Assembly: GCA_965226545.1 (NCBI GenBank)
Contig: OZ245364.1
Location: 1,674,001 to 1,738,000, forward strand
Reading direction: 5' to 3'
Length of the DNA stretch: 64,000 nucleotides
Source of the DNA: JAHRAW01 sp965226545
GTDB taxonomy: Bacteria > Pseudomonadota > Gammaproteobacteria > Arenicellales > Poriferihabitantaceae
Shown one piece after another: positions 15,157-23,653 of the stretch; position 1 is the first letter of the stretch, and each line of letters starts with the position of its first letter. The position numbers and the translations under genes are program-made. The notes beneath the pieces are model-generated. The model did not search any database and was not told the DNA's origin. It saw only the letters and a program-made list of their open reading frames with translations.

Positions 15157-16422
15157 ATGTCCCACTACTCCGCCTGGCAAGTTTTCAAAAACGGCTTAAC
15201 CGGCCAACGCGATTGGCGGCGGGTGTGGCGTGATGCTGCGCCGAAGGCGAAGTATGACATTGTGATTGTTGGCGGCGGGTTGCATGGGTTGGCGACCGCT
15301 TATTATCTTGCCAAGAATCATGGGTTGCGCAAGGTTGCGGTGGTCGAAAAAGGTTGGTTGGGCGGCGGCAACGCCGGGCGCAACACCACGATTGTTCGTT
15401 CGAATTATATGATGCCGGGCAATCGGGAGTTTTATGAGCATTCGTTGACGTTGTGGGAAAACTTAAGCCATGAATTAAATTACAACGTGATGTTCAGCCA
15501 GCGCGCGCACATCACCTTGTTGCATTCACCGGCGGCGCGCGACGCCGCGGCGCGGCGGTATAACACGATGCGGTTGACCAACTCGGACGGCGTGTTGTGG
15601 GATTTGCCGACGCTTAAAAAAAACATCCCGCATTTAAATTACGACAACGCGCGGTTTGAAATTATCGGCGCGGCGGTGCAGCCGCGTGCCGGCACCGCGC
15701 GGCATGATGCGGTCGCTTGGGGCTATGCGCGCGCCGCCGATTTGCTCGGCGTGGACATCATCCAAAATTGTGAAGTCACCGGCATTCGCCGCGTTGGCGT
15801 GCGCGCAACCGGGCTGGAAACCGCGCGCGGCGCAATCCAAGCGGATAAAATCGGTTTGGCGGTCGCCGGCAACACTTCGCGGTTGTGGCAAATGGCAGAA
15901 CTCGGCAAACTGCCGATTGAAACGCATTTGATACAGGCGTTCGTCACCGAGCCGCTTAAACCATTGCTCGACCAAGTCGTGGTGTTTGGCGTCGGCGGCG
16001 CGCATTTTTACATTTCGCAATCCGACAAAGGCGGCATGGTGTTCGGCGGCGATTTGGATTGGTATAAATCATATTCGCAACGCGGCAACCTGCCGCCGGT
16101 GCATGATGTCGCCGAATGCGCGACTTCGATTTTGCCATGCTTGGCGCGCGCGCGATTGTTGCGGCATTGGGGCGGCGTGATGGATATGACGATGGACGGC
16201 TCGCCGTTCATTTGCAAAACGCCGCTGGAAAATTTATACCTCAACGGCGGCTGGAATTACGGCGGCTTCAAAGCGTCGCCGGCGAGCGGCTGGTATTTCG
16301 CCGACTTAATCGCCAACGACCGCCCGGCCGAAACCGTCGCCAACTTTAACTTGACGCGATTTATGCGCGGCGTCAACATAGACGAACGCGGCGCCGGCGC
16401 GGATGCAAAACTGCACGGCTAA
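15157..16422 (+). CDS. mgdA: N-methylglutamate dehydrogenase subunit A-like (sarcosine oxidase beta family)
   Basis: 421-residue flavoprotein of the SoxB/MgdA family (D-amino-acid oxidase fold). The N-terminal YDIVIVGGGLHGLATAYYLAK binds the ADP part of FAD; GGGNAGRNTTIVRSNYM is the conserved flavin segment; the C-terminus has GGWNYGGFKASPASG. The start is ATG 15157 (MSHYSAWQVF); an in-frame upstream ATG at 15064 lies within the DUF262 gene. In sarcosine oxidase this subunit demethylates the N-methyl amino acid. Here the company of mgs genes points to N-methylglutamate, releasing glutamate and a C1 unit to tetrahydrofolate. Confidence 0.87.
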   Translation: MSHYSAWQVFKNGLTGQRDWRRVWRDAAPKAKYDIVIVGGGLHGLATAYYLAKNHGLRKVAVVEKGWLGGGNAGRNTTIVRSNYMMPGNREFYEHSLTLWENLSHELNYNVMFSQRAHITLLHSPAARDAAARRYNTMRLTNSDGVLWDLPTLKKNIPHLNYDNARFEIIGAAVQPRAGTARHDAVAWGYARAADLLGVDIIQNCEVTGIRRVGVRATGLETARGAIQADKIGLAVAGNTSRLWQMAELGKLPIETHLIQAFVTEPLKPLLDQVVVFGVGGAHFYISQSDKGGMVFGGDLDWYKSYSQRGNLPPVHDVAECATSILPCLARARLLRHWGGVMDMTMDGSPFICKTPLENLYLNGGWNYGGFKASPASGWYFADLIANDRPAETVANFNLTRFMRGVNIDERGAGADAKLHG

Positions 16423-16467
16423 ATTCATCGAAGTGTCTCATCGAAGCATCTCATCGGAGCATTAACA

Positions 16468-16773
16468 ATGTTGCGCATCCACTGTCCATTTTGCGGCGAA
16501 CGCGACCACGCCGAATTCACCTACGGTCGCGACGGCTCAATCGCCTATCCGCCGCTCGATGCCGGGCTGACGGCTTGGCATGACGCGGTGTTCATGCGCG
16601 ACAATCCGCGCGGCGTACAGTGGGAAACTTGGCAGCATAGTCACGGCTGTCGAATGTGGCTACTGGTACAACGCGACACACTCACCCATGAAATCCACGC
16701 GGTGCGCCCCTGCGATGAAAAAATCGCCGCGGCGTTGCAAGCCGAACGCGATGCGCAAGTGGAGGCGGATTAA
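16468..16773 (+). CDS. mgdB: N-methylglutamate dehydrogenase subunit B-like (sarcosine oxidase delta family)
   Basis: 101 residues, the usual length of SoxD/MgdB. Begins MLRIHCPFCGERDHAEFTYG with the CPFCG-His zinc-binding pattern, then VFMRDNPRGVQWETWQHSHGCRMW, which is diagnostic of the family. It is a small structural, zinc-binding subunit of the heterotetramer. It lies 45 bases after mgdA and 98 bases before mgdC; that second gap contains short ATGAACAT-like repeats. Confidence 0.88.
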   Translation: MLRIHCPFCGERDHAEFTYGRDGSIAYPPLDAGLTAWHDAVFMRDNPRGVQWETWQHSHGCRMWLLVQRDTLTHEIHAVRPCDEKIAAALQAERDAQVEAD

Positions 16774-16871
16774 ACAGTGATGAACATGAATATGAACATC
16801 AATGTAATGCAGTCGATACGGTCGATGTACGCGACATCCCGCATTAAACCGCCCATCACCCGCGCATCAAA

Positions 16872-19800
16872 ATGACCGCACAACGACTTGCGCACGGCGG
16901 ACGCATCGACCGCAACGCGCCGATTGAATTTTCTTGGAACGGGCGCACCTTGCGCGGCTATCGCGGCGACACCTTGGCATCGGCGTTGTTGGCAAACAAT
17001 CAATGGCTGCTTGCGCGCAGTTTTAAATATCATCGCCCGCGCGGCGTCACTTCCGCCGGCGTCGAAGAATCCGGCGCGTTGGTCACCTTGGGCGAAGGCG
17101 CGCGTCGCGACCCCAATGTCAAGGCGAGTACGCAGGAACTGTTTCCGCATCTGGTCGCGCGCGCGCAAAACGCCTGGCCGTCGGTGCAGTTTGATTGCGG
17201 CGCGATTGCCAATGTGTTATCAAAGTTTTTGCCGGCCGGGTTTTATTACAAGACCTTTATGGGTCCGCGAATCATTCGCGGCACGGCGGTGTGGATGCAA
17301 TTCGAAAAACTCATCCGCCGCGCGGCCGGGTTGGGCGAATCTTCGCGCTTGCCCGACCCGGATGAATACGAACACGCGCACGCCTTTTGCGATGTGCTGG
17401 TGATTGGCGGCGGCGTCGCCGGCTTATCGGCGGCGGCGGCGGCAAAACGCGCCGGGTTGGATGTGTTGTTGGTCGAACAGGATTTCGAATTGGGCGGCGC
17501 GTTGTTAAACCAACCGCGCGCAACCGTCGATGCGCAATTGCGCGCGTTAATCGACGCCGCGCGCAACGTGCGCATCATGACGCGCACCACCGCCTTCGGC
17601 TTGTACGACCACGGCGTCGCCGGCTTGTGCGAACGAGTCGGCGAACGCGGCGATGAACGAGGTGATGAACACTCCGCCGCCGCGCATCAGCCGCGCCTGC
17701 GTTGTTGGACGGTGCGCGCGCGCCGCACGATTATCGCCGCCGGCGCGATTGAACAACCGATTGCATTCGGCAACAACGACCGTCCCGGCGTGCTTGGCGC
17801 CGATGCCGCGCGCGCGTATTTAAATCGGTATGCGCTGCGACTCGGCAAGCGCATTGTGATTGCCACCAACAACGATTCGCCCTACCCGCTGGCGCGCGAA
17901 TTGACCGACGCCGGCGGCGAAGTGACCGTGCTGGATGCGCGAACTGATGTCGACGCATCGACTTTTGACTTGACCGACATTCGCGCGCATTACGCTTGCG
18001 CGCCGTTGCGCGTGCGCGGCGCACCGCGCGTAACCGCCTTGGAATTCGCCGAAGCGCACGGCGACCAATGGCGTTATTGCGCGCGCCTGCCTTGCGATGT
18101 CGTGCTGGTGTCCGGCGGTTGGGCGCCGACATTGCATCTGCATTCGCAACGCGGCATCACGCCGATATGGAACGAACAACTCGCGTGCTTTTTGCCCGGC
18201 GAAGCCGGCGCCAACAACAAAACCCTGCACATCATCGGCGCCGCCGCCGGCGTTTGGCGCAACGATGCCTGCATCGCCTCAGGGCAAATCGCCGGCGCGC
18301 GCGCCGCCGCCGCACTTGGCGTCGCTGTCAACGATGGCAACGACGTCAACGTCAACATCGACGGTGGCGGTGACATCACCGGCAACATCGACATTGCAAC
18401 TAACATTAACAACGCCGACGTCTCTGTCGACGCCACTATCGACGCTAACGACAACGACAACGCACCCGCACTCGGCGGTTGGCGCAATCCGATTCGACCG
18501 TTGTTCGAAGTGCATGGCCGCGCGCATCGATTAAAATCATTCGTCGATTTGCAAAACGATGTCACCACAGACGACATCCGCCTTGCCAAACGCGAAGGCT
18601 ATGTTTCGGTCGAACATCTTAAACGCTACACGACGCTCGGCATGTCAACCGACGGCGGCAAGTTTGGCAACATCATCGGCGCATCGATTATGGCGACGGC
18701 GCGCGGCGTTGCGATGAGCGAAGTCGGCGTGACCACCTTTCGTCCGCCGTATACGCCGATTGCGATTGGGGCGTTGCGCGGGCGCAATGTCGGTCGGCAT
18801 TTTCGTCCATTGAGACGCACGCCGATGCATGATTGGAATCTCGAGCACGGCGCGACCATGACCATCGCCGGTTTGTGGGAGCGACCGTGGCATTTTGCGC
18901 GCGACGCTGAAACAATCGAAGACGCCTACATTCGCGAAGCGCGCACGGTGCGCAACAGCGTCGGGTTGTGCGATGTAACTTCGCTCGGCAAAATCGCCGT
19001 GCAAGGTTTTGATGCCGCCGAATTTTTAAATCGCGTATACGTCAACGCCTTCGCCAAACTGCCGATTGGCAAGGCGCGTTATGGCGTGATGTTGCGCGAC
19101 GACGGCGCGGTGTTGGACGACGGCACCACTTGGCGATTGAGCGAATTCGATTACTTCATGACCACAACCACCGCCCAAGCCGGCGCGGTGATGACGTGGT
19201 TGGAGGAACTGTTGCAAACCCGTTGGTCGAATTTAAATGTGCGCCTCACCTCAGTATCCGAACAATGGGGCGGCTGTGCGTTGGCCGGGCCGAAATCGCG
19301 CGAAGTGTTGCGCAACTGCGTCGTCGATGCGGGCGCGGTCGAGAACGACGCCTTGCCGTTTATGGGCGTGGTCGAGACGCGATTGCGCGGCGACATTCCT
19401 TGTCGGATTGCGCGCATCAGTTTTTCCGGCGAACGCGCATATGAAGTGTACACGCCGTCTGATTACGCCGTCGAGATGGGCGAATTGTTGTGGCGCGAAG
19501 TGCGCACGCATGACGGTTGTTTATACGGCACCGAATCTCTCGGCACTTTGCGCATCGAGAAGGGACATGTCACCGCCGCCGAATTGGACGGGCGCGTCAC
19601 CTTAACCGACGCCGGGCTCGGCGCGATGGCATCGCAAAAAAAATCATTCATCGGCGATGCGCTGCGCAAGCGCGATGAATTGTTGCGCGACGACCGCCCG
19701 CGATTGGTCGGCATAAAGCCGGTGCGTGCCGACGACCGTTTCAACGCCGGCGCGATTTTATGCGCCGGCGAAAAAGTGCGCGGACACGGCGACGGCTGGA

Positions 19801-19985
19801 TAAGCGCGGTCACCCATTCGCCGGCATTGGGGCATTGGATTGGGCTGGGCTTCATCAGCGGCGGACATCAAGTGTGGCAAGGACGGCGCGTGGTCGCGGC
19901 CGACCCGGTGCGCAATCAAATGTGCGACGTCGAAATAACTTCGCCGCACATGGTCGACCCAAGCGGGGAACGCATGCATGGCTAA
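16872..19985 (+). CDS. mgdC: N-methylglutamate dehydrogenase subunit C-like (sarcosine oxidase alpha family) with Asn/Asp-rich insert
   Basis: 1037 residues. In order: an N-terminal ferredoxin-like segment (RGDTLASALLANNQWLLARS), FAD/NAD-binding VLVIGGGVAGLSAAAAAKRAGLDV (about 175), a NAD/heteromeric-interface region, SFVDLQNDVTTDDIRLAKREGYVSVEHLKRY (about 555), and a C-terminal GcvT-like tetrahydrofolate-binding domain (GLCDVTSLGKIAVQG, GPKSREVLRN, GERAYEVYTPS, LGTLRIEKGHV). The large subunit carries the tetrahydrofolate-dependent step. Residues about 487-535 are a low-complexity insert rich in Asn, Asp, Val and Ile in the linker after the NAD domain (18331-18475); relatives have a shorter linker. 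Length otherwise fits the family (about 1000). Confidence 0.88.
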   Translation: MTAQRLAHGGRIDRNAPIEFSWNGRTLRGYRGDTLASALLANNQWLLARSFKYHRPRGVTSAGVEESGALVTLGEGARRDPNVKASTQELFPHLVARAQNAWPSVQFDCGAIANVLSKFLPAGFYYKTFMGPRIIRGTAVWMQFEKLIRRAAGLGESSRLPDPDEYEHAHAFCDVLVIGGGVAGLSAAAAAKRAGLDVLLVEQDFELGGALLNQPRATVDAQLRALIDAARNVRIMTRTTAFGLYDHGVAGLCERVGERGDERGDEHSAAAHQPRLRCWTVRARRTIIAAGAIEQPIAFGNNDRPGVLGADAARAYLNRYALRLGKRIVIATNNDSPYPLARELTDAGGEVTVLDARTDVDASTFDLTDIRAHYACAPLRVRGAPRVTALEFAEAHGDQWRYCARLPCDVVLVSGGWAPTLHLHSQRGITPIWNEQLACFLPGEAGANNKTLHIIGAAAGVWRNDACIASGQIAGARAAAALGVAVNDGNDVNVNIDGGGDITGNIDIATNINNADVSVDATIDANDNDNAPALGGWRNPIRPLFEVHGRAHRLKSFVDLQNDVTTDDIRLAKREGYVSVEHLKRYTTLGMSTDGGKFGNIIGASIMATARGVAMSEVGVTTFRPPYTPIAIGALRGRNVGRHFRPLRRTPMHDWNLEHGATMTIAGLWERPWHFARDAETIEDAYIREARTVRNSVGLCDVTSLGKIAVQGFDAAEFLNRVYVNAFAKLPIGKARYGVMLRDDGAVLDDGTTWRLSEFDYFMTTTTAQAGAVMTWLEELLQTRWSNLNVRLTSVSEQWGGCALAGPKSREVLRNCVVDAGAVENDALPFMGVVETRLRGDIPCRIARISFSGERAYEVYTPSDYAVEMGELLWREVRTHDGCLYGTESLGTLRIEKGHVTAAELDGRVTLTDAGLGAMASQKKSFIGDALRKRDELLRDDRPRLVGIKPVRADDRFNAGAILCAGEKVRGHGDGWISAVTHSPALGHWIGLGFISGGHQVWQGRRVVAADPVRNQMCDVEITSPHMVDPSGERMHG
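18331..18475 (+). repeat. GAC/AAC-rich degenerate repeat inside mgdC
   Basis: In-frame tract built of units like GGCAACGACGTCAACGTCAAC and ACATCGAC, encoding the Asn/Asp-rich linker. It is the same sequence flavour as the tracts in ispA, chrA and the histidine kinase gene. Confidence 0.75.
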
Positions 19986-20544
19986 GCGCATCTCGGCGTT
20001 GGACGGACATATTGCGCGCGGTGCGCTCGGCGCCGGCGGGCGCGCGGTGGTGCTGCGCGAATCGCCGCCAACGACGCTGCATCAAATCGGCGCCTGGCAC
20101 AACACCCTCGCCGAAGTCGGACAACGCGTCGCCGTTGCTGCCAACCTCGCGCGCGCACCGCGCCCGGGCTGCTCGAACCGCGCGGGCGAAGTCGCGCTGT
20201 TGCGCGTCGAGCCGTTAACCTGGTGGCTCATCAACGCCGCCGCCCCACAGTTACAGTTGCCGCCCGAACTCGGCGCGACGCTGGATTTATCGCACGCACG
20301 CACCCGCCTGCGCATCAGCGGCGCGCAAGCCGCCGCCCTACTCAACCGCCACCTGCCGCTCGACCTGCGCGAACACGCCTTCCCGCCCGGCGCAGTCGCC
20401 ACCACCGCATTCCACCACGTCGGCGTCACCTTATGGCGCACCGAAGACCACTATGAACTCTTCATCCCGCGCGGCTTCGCGCTTTCGCTATGGCAACTGC
20501 TGTGCGAAAGCGCGGCGCAATTTGGCGGGATGGTCGAGGTCTGA
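19978..20544 (+). CDS. mgdD: N-methylglutamate dehydrogenase subunit D-like (sarcosine oxidase gamma family)
   Basis: 188 residues, SoxG/MgdD type. It has LTWWLINAAAP-like and LDLSHARTRLRISGAQAAALLNRHLPLDLREHAFPPGAVATTAFHHVGVTLW, a typical gamma-subunit pattern of GcvT-like fold. ATG 19978 overlaps the mgdC stop by eight bases, indicating translational coupling and the last gene of the cluster. A tandem duplication involving its 3' end begins just downstream. Confidence 0.83.
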   Translation: MAKRISALDGHIARGALGAGGRAVVLRESPPTTLHQIGAWHNTLAEVGQRVAVAANLARAPRPGCSNRAGEVALLRVEPLTWWLINAAAPQLQLPPELGATLDLSHARTRLRISGAQAAALLNRHLPLDLREHAFPPGAVATTAFHHVGVTLWRTEDHYELFIPRGFALSLWQLLCESAAQFGGMVEV

Positions 20545-20551
20545 TGTCGAA

Positions 20552-20921
20552 GTCGATGCCGATGTCGATGTCAAGTAAGACGCATTAATACGCGCTTGCG
20601 CAACGGTGTACATTGGTATGCATTCGTATGCATTAATCATTCGCCTGCATTAATAACTTCCGGCGTGCCGCGCGCAATTACTTGAATTGTTTTATCGGCG
20701 AGATACGCGTCGCGCGCGACAATCTTCACCACCACTCGGAGGTCGAGGTCGGTGTCGATGCCAAGTAAGACGGTTAATGCGCGTTTGCGTAATGGTGTAC
20801 ATTCGTATGCATCGACATACATCGCCATACATTAATAACTCCCAGCCGTACCACGCGCAATTACTTGAATTGTTTTATCGGCGAGATACGCGTCTCGCGC
20901 GACAATCTTTACCACCACTCG
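20552..20921. repeat. Tandem duplication of the mgdD-orf279 convergent junction
   Basis: Two copies of about 185 bp, roughly 20552-20738 and 20741-20921, offset by 182 to 190 bases. The right part of each encodes the same C-terminal peptide on the minus strand (VVVKIVARDAYLADKTIQV and the following residues IARGT). The left part contains CAAGTAAGACG, TTGCG and GTGTACATT blocks, and copy B even carries the GGTCGAGGTC seen at the 3' end of mgdD. The upstream copy is therefore a dead gene end plus intergenic DNA. A short minus-strand reading frame, 20637-20828, is only this duplicated tail. Confidence 0.8.
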
Positions 20922-21632
20922 ATTAACTTTAAGTTTTTCGGTGTTGATTAAGTTTGCATACAACCCGTCGGCGATGGCTTTCGCAGATTGCGCGACATCA
21001 TCGTCACCGCGAGATTCGGTCAACGCCACAAACAAATACGGTCCGCGATTATCAAACGTTTCGATTTCATACTTCGTAATTTGTTCAGCGCGCGTCAACT
21101 TATCCATATAAGTTTTAATTGCCGGACGCAATTTGTTAACGTCATCATCGGTTAAATACGCAAACACCATTGTGCCGCCGGCGACTTTATTAATTTTTGC
21201 CAACGCCGCCTCGTTCAACTGCACATCCAACGCACCCCAACCAAACCCGCGCACCGCCACCGCCGCGCGGGTGCGTTTTTTGCTCATCGTAAAACCGGCA
21301 TCGGCAATATATGCGGATTGCACAAACGCCGAATACGGAATGATTAAACTGCGCACTTCGACCTTGTCGATTTTATGCACGATAAGTTGTTCGGCAATCG
21401 CATCTTGAATGCGCTGATAAGTCCACATATACGAAAGCAAACACGCCAACACCGTTGCCCCCGCGACGCGCGATGCGCTCAAGCGAAACTTAAACCGCTC
21501 GATGCGCAAGCGCGAAACCGCACTTTCGATGCGCGACACTTGTGCGGCGCGGTCGGTCGATGCGGCAAACAATATCGCCGCGATAAACAATGCAAACATC
21601 AACACCGGCCAATAGGCGTACGCGGTTTGCAT
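20832..21632 (-). CDS. Membrane-anchored hypothetical protein, last gene of the ABC transporter operon
   Basis: About 266 residues from ATG 21632, whose first base overlaps the stop of the permease gene (TAATG). Two hydrophobic helices near the N-terminus (about 5-25 and 54-72) flank a basic cytoplasmic-looking loop (RIESAVSRLRIERFKFR). The rest, from about residue 75, is a soluble mixed alpha/beta domain with tandem-like features (GFGWGALDVQLNEAALAKI; YLTDDDVNKLRPAIKTY) and is presumably periplasmic. I do not recognise the family. Coupling to the transporter suggests an accessory or regulatory membrane protein. Its 3' end is part of the tandem duplication. Confidence 0.65.
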   Translation of the reverse strand: MQTAYAYWPVLMFALFIAAILFAASTDRAAQVSRIESAVSRLRIERFKFRLSASRVAGATVLACLLSYMWTYQRIQDAIAEQLIVHKIDKVEVRSLIIPYSAFVQSAYIADAGFTMSKKRTRAAVAVRGFGWGALDVQLNEAALAKINKVAGGTMVFAYLTDDDVNKLRPAIKTYMDKLTRAEQITKYEIETFDNRGPYLFVALTESRGDDDVAQSAKAIADGLYANLINTEKLKVNRVVVKIVARDAYLADKTIQVIARGTAGSY

Positions 21633-23653
21633 TAATCCAACCCCAACAATCGGCGGCGTTCGCGCGACCAACGCGTGACCAAATGGTCAATGCTAAGCGC
21701 CATAAACGAAACACAAAGCCCGAGCACGATGCCCTTGCCGATGTTGGTCTCGGAAAGCGCCTTGAAAATTTGCTGCCCCAAATCAATCGTGCCGACAAAC
21801 GCGGCGATAATCACCATCGAAAACGCAAACATAATTGTTTGATTAACGCCGAGCATGATGTGCGGCATTGCAATCGGCAATTCCAATTGCATCAAGCGTT
21901 GGCGTCGGCTGCAGCCGGCCATGGTGACCGCCTCGTGCAATTCACGCGGCACCGCGCGCAAGCCTTCGACGGTGTAACGAATCGCCGGGATGATGGCGTA
22001 CACAATCACCGCAAGTATCGCCGACAAGTCGTTGGTTTGAAACAGCATAATCACCGGCAGGATGTATACAAACGACGGGAAGGTTTGGAATGTGTCGCAC
22101 CAAAACAACGCGCGGCGCGCGCGCGAAGGCGTCGATGCGCTCCAGATGCCAAGCGGCACGCCGAGCACGACGCAGATGAAGGTGGCGAAAATCACCATGT
22201 AGGCGGTGATCATCGCCCTATCCCACCACCCGGCCAACGCGATAAATCCAAAAAAGGCGACGGTCAAACACGCCGAATACCAACCGCCGACGACATAGCC
22301 CAAGCCGCCGATGGCCAGCAGCACGGCGACATACGGCGCAAACAACAACGCATCGCGAAGCGGCGCGAGGACATGCAAAATCAACACATAGCGAAACGCG
22401 TTTAATCCGTCCGACCAATTGATGACAATCCAATCGACCAATGCATCCCAAGTGCCGGCGTAGGAGATGGACAAGCCGCGCGGGATTTTGTGCAAAATCG
22501 GAAAATATTGCGCGGCGACCAATGCGCATGCGGTCAAGCCGACCAACAACAGCGGATATTTATGGCGCGCGTAAAACGGCAGATTGGCGGTGTAATCGCG
22601 CTTTTTTTCGGCCCAAGCGCGCGACAAACCGTCCAGCATCACGGCCAGCAACACAATCGCCACGCCGATTTCCAGCGATTGCCCGAGTTTAAGACTTTGC
22701 AGTTTATGCAACAGCCGATAGCCAAGCCCGGAGGCGCCGATGAACGCGGCAATCACCACCATCGCCAGGCACTGCATAATCACCTGATTGACGCCCAATA
22801 AAATCTCGTTGCGCGCACTCGGCAACTGCACGCGCAACAATAATTGACGCGCCGAGCAACCGGCCATCTTGCCGGCTTCGACGACCTCCGGCGGCACTTT
22901 GCGCAGCCCCAACAAGGTCAGCCGCACCATCGGCGGCACCGCAAAGATGATGGTCGCAATCACGCCGGTTTGATGCCCGACGCCAAAAAACACCACCACT
23001 GGAATCAAATAGGCAAAATGCGGCAGCGTTTGCGCGACGCTCATCAACGGCAACAACGCGGTTTCGACCGCCTTGCGGTGATAGGCGGCGATGCCGAGCA
23101 GCAAGCCGATGACAATGGAAATCGGCACCGCGGCCGCGAGCAATGCAAGGGTTTGCATGGTGAATTTCCACAAGCCAAAAATGGCGCAATACATCACCGT
23201 GCCGCCGCACAACATCGACAACTTCCAGCCGCGCAACGCATACCCCAACACCATCGCAATCGCCAACATCGCGCTCCACGGCGGCGCATCGAATCCAAAC
23301 CCTTTGTTGCCGCCGAGCAACAGGTTGTCAAAAATGTTGACCAGCGACTTAATGCTTTGCGACACAAACCGCGTGACCGTTGAAAACCCAAGATCGTCGC
23401 GGATAAAATAAAACGCCTTATCGAGAATTAAATCCGCCGGCACCAGTTCGGTGTAGTGTTCGGTGGCGGCGTTGCCCTTTTCCAAGTGTTGCGGCAATTC
23501 GTCCAATGCGTGCGGCATCGACCCCGCGCCTTTTAACGCCAACATCACGCCGATGATGACGGCAATGACAACCCCGCTCATCGCGCGGTTTTTTGGCGGC
23601 GCGCTCGCCGCATGCATTACATCGCGCATGCGCCGCCAAGCCGGCGTCTTCAT
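21632..23653 (-). CDS. Glycine betaine/choline-type ABC transporter permease, two permease domains fused
   Basis: 673-residue inner-membrane protein with two complete BPD-type permease domains in one chain. Each has its EAA loop: EAGKMAGCSARQLLLRVQLPS in the N-terminal half and EAVTMAGCSRRQRLMQLELP in the C-terminal half, each followed by a conserved LGVNQ and a downstream helix (VVIAAFIGASGLGY; VIIAAFVGTIDLGQQI). This is the ProW/OpuAB family arrangement but duplicated. About a dozen hydrophobic helices are visible. ATG 23653 overlaps the ATPase stop by four bases (ATGA). Since methylated amines feed the neighbouring pathway, uptake of betaine or related compounds is plausible. Confidence 0.85.
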   Translation of the reverse strand: MKTPAWRRMRDVMHAASAPPKNRAMSGVVIAVIIGVMLALKGAGSMPHALDELPQHLEKGNAATEHYTELVPADLILDKAFYFIRDDLGFSTVTRFVSQSIKSLVNIFDNLLLGGNKGFGFDAPPWSAMLAIAMVLGYALRGWKLSMLCGGTVMYCAIFGLWKFTMQTLALLAAAVPISIVIGLLLGIAAYHRKAVETALLPLMSVAQTLPHFAYLIPVVVFFGVGHQTGVIATIIFAVPPMVRLTLLGLRKVPPEVVEAGKMAGCSARQLLLRVQLPSARNEILLGVNQVIMQCLAMVVIAAFIGASGLGYRLLHKLQSLKLGQSLEIGVAIVLLAVMLDGLSRAWAEKKRDYTANLPFYARHKYPLLLVGLTACALVAAQYFPILHKIPRGLSISYAGTWDALVDWIVINWSDGLNAFRYVLILHVLAPLRDALLFAPYVAVLLAIGGLGYVVGGWYSACLTVAFFGFIALAGWWDRAMITAYMVIFATFICVVLGVPLGIWSASTPSRARRALFWCDTFQTFPSFVYILPVIMLFQTNDLSAILAVIVYAIIPAIRYTVEGLRAVPRELHEAVTMAGCSRRQRLMQLELPIAMPHIMLGVNQTIMFAFSMVIIAAFVGTIDLGQQIFKALSETNIGKGIVLGLCVSFMALSIDHLVTRWSRERRRLLGLD

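Noticed and set aside
18331..18475. Frameshift or intein in mgdC
   Set aside because: The reading frame continues through the tract in frame and no intein or splice motifs are present; the flanking family motifs resume normally.
20637..20828. Minus-strand reading frame of about 63 residues repeating the orf279 end
   Set aside because: It is the duplicated 3' end of the neighbouring gene with no start signal of its own.
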